Source: Diadema setosum
Lineage: Eukaryota > Echinodermata > Echinoidea > Diadematoida > Diadematidae
NCBI GenBank assembly: GCA_033980235.1
Contig: CM067072.1
Coordinates: 16,247,047-16,311,046 of the forward strand
Length of the DNA stretch: 64,000 nt
Direction of reading: 5' to 3'
Shown here: piece by piece, positions 56,391 through 64,000 of the stretch
Numbering within the stretch: position 1 is the first letter of the stretch
How the letters are laid out: each line of letters opens with the position of its first letter
The notes under the pieces: generated by a model
Told to the model about the DNA's origin: nothing
Seen by the model: the letters and a program-made list of their open reading frames with translations, nothing else
The model's database searches: none
Position numbers and translations under genes: made by a program

Positions 56391-57468
56391 CTAAAAGAAG
56401 TTGTGTAAGCGGTACTAGCATCGGAGTATTGACCTATAGAATCTGCTAACTGCCTAGATAGATAGCACTATTTAGAAGACCTATTAACTTCCTTACTGAT
56501 GAGTGATAGGCCTACTTATGTTAATGATAATATGTTTAAGAATACCAAGGCAAAGGGTCTAGTCTGGTTATACTTTTGGTATACACTGGTTAAGTAGCAT
56601 CTAGGTCAGTAGGTGCTACTCAGGATCACTATACCACTGGATTCTAGATCTATAGACATCTGGTAGTATAGCAGTAGAATTCTAGAGGTTCCATGCCAAT
56701 GAATTTAGGTAAACATCATTCTCTATCTTATTGTGACACATGCATTGCGATTACAGTGCTGTATGCACTTAATTTGTTAAATTGTTGAAGAAAGCTTTCA
56801 AGTCTGAACTAAGATCTGATTCACTTCTGAACCATGGTTTCCAATTCATATTCTGTGTAGACCTGGATCTACGTACTACTACTAGGCCCTACTACTTGAT
56901 CTAGTTAGTCTAACCACTGTCGGACTCTCCAGATAGTACTACCGGCCCTAACCCCAGGGCACTCCCTGTTAGTTGTACACAGTGCTTCGCGTTCGGGCTG
57001 GTCGCAGTTATAACCCCTAACCACTAGTATTTTACAAGTTTTTGTTGTAGACCTAGATTAGTAACGTTAGATAGTAACATTAGGACTTATAAACGTAACA
57101 ATGACACAGGTAACGTACAGCTGGTTCTCTGTAGTGTAAATGCTAACGCTATAAGTTCACGTTAGGGCCTAAAAAACATTAGGCTTAGGCTAGGCCCATA
57201 ATTCTGTTGGACAAAATAACCTGAGATTTTCTAGACTGAAAAAAAAAAACCAGATCTTTCCTGTCGATTTGACACAAAACAGAAAATTTGTATCACTTCT
57301 GAATACTATCCACACAGCTAGTGACAGTGTAATTATTCAATGTTAGAAACGTCTTCAAAAATATAATATTAATAATAAAATGCAGACCAATTCTTTGGCG
57401 ACTTTAGGCCTACTTATGAAATTTCCGGTTTCTTCTTCGATCCCTTCACTATTCACGCCTTAAGTTAC
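56391..57468 (-). other. Putative intron of gene Y
   Basis: A GT donor (GCAG|GTAACT, minus strand, at 57469/57468) and an AG acceptor (56392-56391) bound it. It contains a partial duplicate of the gene Y exon (about 56960-57015) and many CTAGATCT-type words. Nothing else is recognised. Confidence 0.35.
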
Positions 57469-57512
57469 CTGCAATTCACCCATACATGAACAAATCGGGC
57501 AATTGCTCTCAT
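57469..57512 (-). CDS. Gene Y possible first coding exon
   Basis: The minus-strand ATG at 57512 gives 14 codons plus two bases (MRAIARFVHVWVNC) up to the donor GCAG|GTAACT. The two leftover bases join the first base of the exon at 56390 and keep the frame open. Support is only the phase match and donor quality, so this is tentative. Confidence 0.25.
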
Positions 57513-58019
57513 GAAATATCTGCACGCTAAAAATCAACCCACAAACATTTCGCTATTTCTTGTAGAAGTTGTAGTAGCACTAGACCCTACCATGCTAACA
57601 AACTACCTAACTCAGCTGGCCATTTGGTCATTCAAACAAACGGCGATGTGCCTACGTGGGACTATTGTGATAACGCTACTACCGGTAAGATTAGATCTAC
57701 ATCTAGCTAGCCCTTGGAGAATTGCAGAAGATTCGAACAAAAATGTATCCAAATAATATCACATTATGAATCCACATGCATTACTTTTCAATTGCAGACA
57801 GCTTTAAACATACTCACTAATAGAAAATATGTACTGGTAGCGGTGTAGAATGCAACTTAGCCTTAAGGATCTTGCCTCCGTCGTAGATCTGTTGCCTCTG
57901 CGCTGTATGCACTGTGTGTATACGTGCTATGTCTATGTAGCGAGTGCTCACCGCATGTAACACAATAGGGAGAATACGTTAATGATATGCTAATGATATG
58001 TTAATTAGTATTACCCTCG
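57513..58019. other. Gap upstream of gene Y candidate
   Basis: Would be 5' UTR or promoter if gene Y is real. A frame at 57511-57756 on the other strand has no motif. ATGATATGTTAAT-type repeats occur near 57980-58000. Confidence 0.3.
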
Positions 58020-58223
58020 AACATGACGATTGAAAAAATTAAAGTCTCTCATAGCTTAGAAGAGACTTCGTGAAATGGTTTTTACTTCTCTGTGAAAGTC
58101 TCTCCTAGCTTAAGAGCGGCTTGGCCATTCTAAGATTTATGTGATAGCTTTTATGTGATAGCTTCATGAAACGGACCCAAGGACGTGAAACCGTCGAAGC
58201 GGGCTCCGTGCGCTCAAGGTAAA

Positions 58224-58258
<35 letters not shown>

Positions 58259-58370
58259 ATGAATATCTGTTAATATATATATATATATAAACATGAAAAT
58301 CTGTTAATCGAGCATAAACATGGAAATCTGTTAATCGAGCAAATTGTTCTTCAAGCAAATTCTAGGGATG
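58020..58370. repeat. Inverted TIR-family copy, Penelope-type tail and TA minisatellite
   Basis: The stretch 58020-58176 matches 47420-47685 in reverse and ends TTCATGAAACGGACC. From 58178, GGACGTGAAACCGTCGAAGC and CTCCGTGCGC match the Penelope-type end at 46605-46630 (opposite strand). (TA)n at 58227-58291 is broken by a 27-bp unit, AACATGAAAATCTGTTAATC, present about three times up to 58345. Confidence 0.6.
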
Positions 58371-58699
58371 AAAAAGATTAACAGATCTCTTGGAAAAATC
58401 AATTAATATTAGTATTTCATCTGATCGCATGGCTTATAGGGATAACGTGAATGATTAAAGACTGGCTCATTATGCGCAGAATGTCGAGTCAAGAGGTGAC
58501 CGCACTAAATGAGAGGCGTAAAAGCTCGCAACTCCCCCTCCCTGTCCCTTTTCATAGATTTCTTATAAAATTTTTAATGATGACGCCACGAATTGCTGTA
58601 TAGAGTGTCATAAATCTAGATGGAAACCAGAAAACTTCATGATTTTGAGTGGTTCACAAATCATTGTATACAAGCTTGCTTTTCAGTGGACCTCTGAAT

Positions 58700-58905
58700 T
58701 CTTTTTTTTTCTTTAACTGAAGCATAACTTTGTATTTTTTTTTTTTGGCCAGAATTCATTCTTATGTTTATTGGTATCATTTATCTTTTGCCATTCGAAT
58801 TTTTATGCTGATGATGTAAATTATGATCTATTTTGTGTTATGTTTTGTGTAAAAAGAAGAATGAAAATAAATGAATTGAACTGAATTGAATTGAATAATT
58901 TTCGG
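58700..58905 (+). mobile_element. LINE 3' UTR fragment
   Basis: T-rich sequence ends with AATAAATGAATTGAACTGAA and further TTGAA repeats, the same style of tail as the LINE at 39965-40010 (minus strand). No coding part remains. Confidence 0.55.
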
Positions 58906-59461
58906 ACTTCTTTTTCGACTTTCCTCGAACTTTTTCTGAGCATTAGATCAATATGTCTAGTATTCATTTCTTAAATTTGCATATGTTTTGGGAAACTTCA
59001 ATCTATATAATAGAAATATTTAATATCAACTGGCAGTATAAAGTATTGGTCTTCAAAAAGGCAAGTGGAGCCCGAATATGAGTTGCTGTGGTTATCGTAG
59101 ATCAATGAGGCCTGCGTGTTCAACAAATTACCATGCAGATTATATTATTCCCCAGAAACAGTAGGGCAAAGCACGCTTTGATTTGGCTTGTTCATTTTGA
59201 TCATAATACATTGATCCCTATAGCGTACTAAGGCATCCTTACTAACAAAATTAAACCCTCAACAGGAGGGTAATTGTTACAAAGGGCATAATGTACTTGA
59301 TTAAAGTAGACTTTCATTGGCTTGATGTAGATAGCTTTTATCTTCATTTAAATTTTATTCCAGTGTATGTGTTCCTATATTTCCGATGACAAATATCAAG
59401 ATTCCAGGTACACTTAAACTAATGCTGCCAGAAATGAAAAACTGATACATCTTTTGAACAG
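58906..59461 (+). other. End of gene X intron 1
   Basis: AT-rich, no repeat termini recognised. It ends with the splice acceptor CTTTTGAACAG at 59461, preceded by a possible branch site (ACTGATA, about 59442). Confidence 0.5.
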
Positions 59462-59584
59462 AATTTGCTTGACGGGACTCAAAGATGATGAAGTTGACGA
59501 CTTTTTACCTCAGGACGTTATGGCAAACGACCTGATGAGGGACAACAGAACGGCACAAAATTTGACAAGAACTCATCATCTGAC
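59462..59584 (+). CDS. Gene X exon 2
   Basis: This 123-bp exon lies between an acceptor (TTGAACAG) and a strong donor (CTGAC|GTGAGT). One base completes the codon begun in exon 1, 40 codons follow ('ICLTGLKDDEVDDFLPQDVM', then ANDLMRDNRTAQNLTRTHHL), and two bases remain, so it is flanked by phase-2 introns on both sides. It has two sequons (N93 and N98 of the joined protein) and an acidic patch. The other two frames contain stops. The composition fits a lumenal stem region. No catalytic motif is visible. Confidence 0.7.
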
Positions 59585-59962
59585 GTGAGTTTTCTTCCTC
59601 TGTTTTCGTGCAGTGAGTGTTAATGTGTTTATATAGGCCTACATGTATCATTACCATCCTTCTCAGCGTTTAAAATGCATATTCCCACTCTATAAGGACA
59701 GTTCATTTCCTTTATAGCCCTCCTCCATGATATCCTATCTGTGGGATTGATGTGGGTGATCTTAGACGCCATTCTGTCTTCTTTGATGGTTTCTTCCCAG
59801 GTCTGCGGAGCCTCTCATGTGGGTTCAAAAATTCCCGGCAACTTGTAAATTTACTATTCTCTGAAACCAGTGGGTCTTCTGTCCTGGCCACAATACATGT
59901 TCACATCATCTGTAGCCTTTTGCAAAGGCGGCTCGCAATGGGCTCGCATACAGCATTTTGGC
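59585..59962 (+). other. Start of gene X intron 2
   Basis: No repeat or exon recognised. A frame at 59752-60045 runs into the following TIR element and is not supported. Confidence 0.45.
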
Positions 59963-60678
59963 AAGGCCTCGTGGCTGAAAAAGAGACTAACTGCGAGAGA
60001 ACTGGTGAACGCGAGACCGAGCGGCGCAGCCGCGAGGCCTTTTGAAACCTGACATGAATTTCGTTTCTCGCCGATTCTGCTACCAAAGAGGTAGCGGCCA
60101 ATCAGCGACCGCATTGCTCATCACGCCGTCGCATCTAATGAATACGCATAAGTATGCCTGTGGCTGCTCGCTCATCCGTATCCAGCCTGAGTTGCCTGCC
60201 TGCGGTAGCTGCCTGCATTGCCAGCTTTGACACGTGCATTAGCATACCTACTCTGATCTGACTCATGAATACATAATTATAGTGAATGATTCATGCTCGT
60301 CTTCGTTGGAAGGCGATAGGGGAAAAAACCCAGGTTTCAAAAGGCCTCGTGGCTGCGCCACTTGGTCTCGCGTTCACCCTTTTCTCGCAGTGCTCGGTGT
60401 GGCGAGTTAGTCTCGTTAAGGACTTTTCGATTGCGTGGACGTGGCCGCCAGTCTCGTACGAAAGCGGCTCGAAATGGCCGTAGTCCACTCGACACGTCCG
60501 CGACGTGTTATCACACATTTCGATTTCAGTGCACGCCGTTCGTGACGTACTGCTATGACGTCATGGCCCCCGTCTCCTCTAGCGGGCTGGCGATTGGTTG
60601 CGTAATGCGATGACGTCATCACGTCATAAATCTCGGGTGGACGTGAAATCCCTAATAAATCTTCAGCCACGAGGCCTT
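59963..60678. mobile_element. CpG-rich pair of inverted TIR elements
   Basis: The terminus AAGGCCTCGTGGCTGAA occurs four times in alternating orientation (59963; 60027-60043 inverted; 60341; 60662-60678 inverted). This implies one ~81-bp copy (59963-60043) and one ~338-bp copy (60341-60678) facing each other, also joined by the inverted pair TTTGAAACCTG/CAGGTTTCAAA. The whole block is far richer in CpG than its surroundings and holds CCAAT boxes (about 60099, and 60592 in reverse) and TGACGTCA (about 60557 and 60611). Small frames here are not coding. Confidence 0.6.
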
Positions 60679-61645
60679 GTTAAAAGGCTAGCTCGTATAC
60701 GGCGGGCGGTGGACTCGCTCGCATTCGGCGATCGGACACACTTATCGGATGGGAGCGAGCTCGCTACTCTCGCAGCTTGCCCGTCGCGCGCTGTGTGTGC
60801 GAGTCCATTGTTCTCTGTGTGCGTGTGCTGAAATTATAGCGAGCTGCCCTTGCAAAAGGATACACCATCTCAGTCTGCTCCTCATTATACTTCCAGGTCC
60901 ATTGACTGGAGGATACTTTTACTTTTCTTTCTATCAGGCATAGTGATGCCGTGCACATCCACCTTTCATCATTCCAATGAGGTTTAAGACATGGAGTTCC
61001 AACTGGCTGTAATTATTCAAACACTTGTCAGATTTCTATTGATGTACAAAAGAATTTCACAGGTGCATTTGTGCCTTTGATGGTCGATGTTCGACCCCGC
61101 CGTCTCGCTGAGCAATCTGGAGATTCATTTTTGTACGTCAACATGTTGGCCATTTATTTTGCTTGTTTATTCATTAAATGATATGAAATTTCACCTAATG
61201 ATAGAGCATGAAAAACAAAAGTCAATCCCATCCAGAAATTTGTGCGAAAGTGTAAATCAGAGCTGTATGTGAAAATGTTTAAAACTGTACCATCCTGGAA
61301 AGCCGGTTTTATCACTTTTCCACTTAATTTCCACAAATTAAAGTAATATGGAATAATCTTCAAGTATAATTCTTTATTGATAGATATATCAGATTAGTGC
61401 CCGGGTATGCCCGGTCGAGTAATTTTCATCTTTATTTCAGCATTTGTGTTTGTTTGTTTGTTTGTTGCGCAATTTCTATTCGCGCATCCTCGTGTGTGTA
61501 CCACCTACCTTTTATAAGAAGGGATAGCGAAAAGTAACCATCAAAAAGACATATCTTCCTCAGAAAGTGGCTGGTGATTATGTAATGAGACACGAGTCAA
61601 TTGTCTTCCCATCTGCGTGGCAGATTCTGTTTGACACATGCTTGA

Positions 61646-61707
<62 letters not shown>

Positions 61708-62573
61708 TTAGCGGCGGCATCAAACATCTACCAAAGGAAAGAAAACGGTTGTGACTCCATTCTCTTGAACTTCCTTGATCAGTAAAGTGGGGTTGCATTT
61801 GAAGTTCTGAAAGAGCGAGAGCTCGCAGAACTTATCCAGTCACTCTGAATTCTTGTGGTCATACACAATTAGTGTCTCACCACCCTCTGGCAGCTAACCT
61901 ATCTCCAAGGTAGCTGAACTTGTTCACAGGAATTATGTACTAGGTGTTACCAAAAAAAAAAAAAAAAAAAAACACCTTCGATCCATCCAGTTCTAAACCT
62001 ATGCCAATGCCAGATGACACGGTCATTGATACATGTATTAGTAATAGCTGACTATTGTACAATTCGAAAGCATAAATCAGTTTTATTAAATTCATGATTG
62101 CTTTTTAAAGTTACGTTCGAGATTTTGGTTAAATTTCAACCCTTTAAAAAAATCCTGCTAAATTTATTCATCGCAAGGAGGGGAGACGCGCAAGATGAAG
62201 TGGTTCCACTAACATCCAAGTGGACTCTATGGGAGATCGGCTCAGTGTTGCTGAATATGGGCTATCCAGCCATCTTCTCAGATTGAAAATGAACAAGCAA
62301 ACAAGGATTATGTTGCTTCAGAGTGTATTGAATCAGTCAGTACAAGCTTTTCGATGTAGGCCTATGTTCTGGTAGGATAACACGGCCATTGCGGTGGTCT
62401 CCGAAGATGTTTCAGCAGCTATACACCTGCACACTATAATACACATTGCGACGTCCATATTTCGGCACATCACACCGTGCCAAATGCAATTTGAGACCTT
62501 TATTCCGGTCTGTTGTTTTGTTAATGACTTGAAGTTCTTATATCATGCTCTATTTTTAAACGTTATCCTTCAG
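60679..62573 (+). other. Rest of gene X intron 2, with repeat remnants
   Basis: GC-rich to about 60850, then AT-rich. A possible Helitron 3' end reads on the minus strand as ACCGGGCATACCCGGGCA followed by CTAAT (about 61415-61391). (TTTG)n lies at about 61450-61468, (TA)n at 61651-61700 and an A-run at about 61951-61972. No exon is seen before the acceptor at 62573. Confidence 0.45.
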
Positions 62574-62699
62574 GACAAACGGCTCACTTAGCAAGCGGTT
62601 ATGGTCTTTCAACAGTAGCTCAGAAGAAGTGATCTACATGTATGGCCATGCTCTTTCTAAGTTCTGGCAAAAGAATGCTACAAACCTTCGGAAATTAAG
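62574..62699 (+). CDS. Gene X exon 3
   Basis: The 126-bp exon follows the acceptor TTATCCTTCAG and ends at the donor TTAAG|GTATGT. One base completes exon 2's last codon, 41 codons follow ('TNGSLSKRLWSFNSSSEEVI', then YMYGHALSKFWQKNATNLRKL), and two bases remain, again phase 2. Sequons lie at N108, N119 and N140. The 'LWSFNSS' and 'NATNLRKL' wording recalls the pre-catalytic stem of sialyltransferase-like (GT29) enzymes, but no sialyl motif is in view, so that remains a guess. The gene continues beyond the window or into an exon I cannot see. Confidence 0.7.
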
Positions 62700-62708
62700 G
62701 TATGTATA

Positions 62709-62759
<51 letters not shown>

Positions 62760-62760
62760 G
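62700..62760. repeat. (TA)n tract at the start of gene X intron 3
   Basis: About 25 TA units (62709-62758) directly follow the donor of exon 3 and abut a perfect palindrome. Confidence 0.9.
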
Positions 62761-62899
62761 ATGAAGACAAACAAGTTGACATAATGCATTAGAATCCAAC
62801 TTCATTTATTGGTAAACCAAATTTTCGACACTCGAAAATTTGGTTTACCAATAAATGAAGTTGGATTCTAATGCATTATGTCAACTTGTTTGTCTTCAT
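62761..62899. repeat. Perfect 139-bp palindrome (68-bp arms, 3-nt loop)
   Basis: Every base of 62761-62828 is complementary to 62832-62899, with CAC at the centre. The arm contains CTCGAAAATTTGG and AATAAATGAAGTTGG, resembling the Penelope-type tail at 46427-46470, and TA tracts flank it on both sides (62709-62758 and 62943-62960). It is probably two tail-to-tail copies of such an end. Confidence 0.95.
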
Positions 62900-63147
62900 G
62901 GTCTTCATGCTGTTATTCCAACATGCGGATAATAATACCATTATATATATATATATATATCTCCGCGTGTTGGCAGTACTAGAAATAGCAATAATAATGT
63001 CACAATAGAGGAATGCATTAAATGCCAATTGCCTTGATTTTAATTCAAAATCCGGAATTTTCGGGGGCCTCCCCCTTCGTCAGGAATGAAAGTTCTAATG
63101 AATTTTCACAGTGATATTAACAGTAGTGAGGTGTTAATATCTTACTA
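62900..63147. other. Short gap with a small hairpin
   Basis: (TA)n at 62943-62960, then ordinary sequence. ATATTAACA...TGTTAATAT at about 63114-63141 forms a 9-bp-stem hairpin. No gene. Confidence 0.5.
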
Positions 63148-63867
63148 GCGCGCGCAATCTCAGTGTAACCAAACCAAAAAATAATAATATAATAATAATA
63201 ATATGGACTAGCCTTGAGGGGGATACGACATTTATTGCCTGAACTAGAATTGTATTGCCCGAGTCGAAGACGAGGGCAATACAATCCTAGTGAGGGCAAT
63301 AAATACTAATGTCGTATCCCCCGAAAGTAGACAGTCCATATTATTATTATTATCCATTTCAGGCATCTTGAGCAGCAAAATCAATCATTATAATGTAAAT
63401 TTTAACAATTTCCTACTCGACGCCAGCTCGAGTTCTACATCACACTGCATGCTGCATCTCTATACACAGCTAAGGTACGCGGCGCGCGTCTAACAGCTAA
63501 ATCACACAGGAATATTTTTTTTATTCCCCCTGTCGCGAAACTTGAGTATACGGCGCGCTTAGAAACAGCAAGGCTCACACAGTAACTATAACAGCGATCG
63601 TCGTTTAGTTTTACGTGTTAACCTATGGGACTTTGCCCTTCGTCGCGAAACTACTCCGCGAGAAAATGTCAACAACAGCAAATTTTCCTCACTGGGAGCT
63701 CAAGTGCCGGAATGCTATATTCCCCTCGTTTTTAACACGCAAATCTCATAGCGGGGAATATGGAAAACTTGCTATTATAATAACAACAAACGCATACTAA
63801 GTTGCGCGGTTATGAGTGCCATACTTACGTCATAATAGAGAAGACGTCACACTGAGATTGCGCGCGC
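63148..63867. mobile_element. TIR element, ~720 bp, with an inner hairpin
   Basis: Inverted ends GCGCGCGCAATCTCAGTGT and ACACTGAGATTGCGCGCGC bound it. Inside, 63181-63352 is a second palindrome (AATAATATGGACT...AGTCCATATTATT, with GGGGGATACGAC and GGCAATA/TATTGCC paired). The remainder has GTCGCGAAACT-type repeats (about 63532 and 63641). No coding. Confidence 0.65.
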
Positions 63868-64000
63868 AGCACAAAGGATCATGAGACAATAATAACAATA
63901 ATAATAGAAGCGTCATAATGGCAATGAGGTGATACATTGGGTGATTTCAAGTTCGGTGCTAGTGCTAGTGCTATCTTAGCCTTTAAACAAGGCGACTCGC
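63868..64000. other. Window end
   Basis: Contains an AATAATAAC microsatellite (about 63887-63907) and unassigned sequence. Confidence 0.4.

Noticed and set aside
63361..63390. Possible fourth exon of gene X after CCATTTCAG
   Set aside because: In the required phase it meets a stop after ten codons, and the site lies inside a TIR element.

Overview
The window looks like AT-rich, intron-dominated metazoan nuclear DNA. The evidence is GT-AG exons of a split gene, non-LTR retrotransposons of the L2 and CR1/Jockey groups, a Penelope-like GIY-YIG remnant, Helitron/Helentron elements, many terminal-inverted-repeat (TIR) elements, long foldback palindromes and abundant TA microsatellites. A marine invertebrate deuterostome (echinoderm-like) would fit the mix of elements, but the sequence does not name a species. 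There are no rRNA genes, CRISPR arrays, operons or bacterial features.

Layout. 1-5.4 kb: the 3' part of an L2 LINE, a TIR element (2719-3102) and a minus-strand CR1/Jockey-like LINE. 5.39-12.85 kb: one giant inverted-repeat (foldback) composite. It sits in that LINE between near-identical 8-bp flanks and holds a 41-bp satellite, a hAT-like core and further palindromes. 13.7-17.6 kb: a Helentron-like element (H1) broken by two inserts and carrying a tRNA-Lys-like segment. 18.8-23.2 kb: a decayed plus-strand LINE with a second Helentron family inserted in its endonuclease domain. 23.2-26.8 kb: Helentron H4 inserted inside H3. 27.7-32.4 kb: a 1.1-kb TIR element and a palindromic derivative of it. 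34.0-39.2 kb: two head-to-head Helentrons (H5, H6) around a GC-rich spacer. 40.3-42.0 kb: the most intact open reading frame here, a 577-residue LINE reverse transcriptase.

From 42.3 kb the window appears to lie inside a host gene on the plus strand (gene X). Three exons (42299-42512, 59462-59584, 62574-62699) are linked by phase-2 introns and read without stops as a type II membrane protein with seven N-glycosylation sequons. It continues past the window. Its 17-kb first intron holds a Helitron-hairpin repeat field (43.3-45.3 kb), a small signal-peptide reading frame (45849-46022), a rearranged Penelope-like element, palindromic TIR elements, a 165-bp-period array in which every unit carries an RFX-type X-box palindrome (47.7-49.1 kb), a piggyBac-like element (49.2-50.2 kb), exon-like tandem duplications and a possible two-exon minus-strand gene (gene Y, 56192-57512).

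The main theme is mobile DNA that scatters regulatory motifs: CRE palindromes and DR1 nuclear-receptor motifs in the 2-kb Helentrons, and X-boxes in three different element types. The second theme is repeated formation of long palindromes. Apart from gene X, gene Y and the small secreted-type ORF, I see no convincing host coding sequence.
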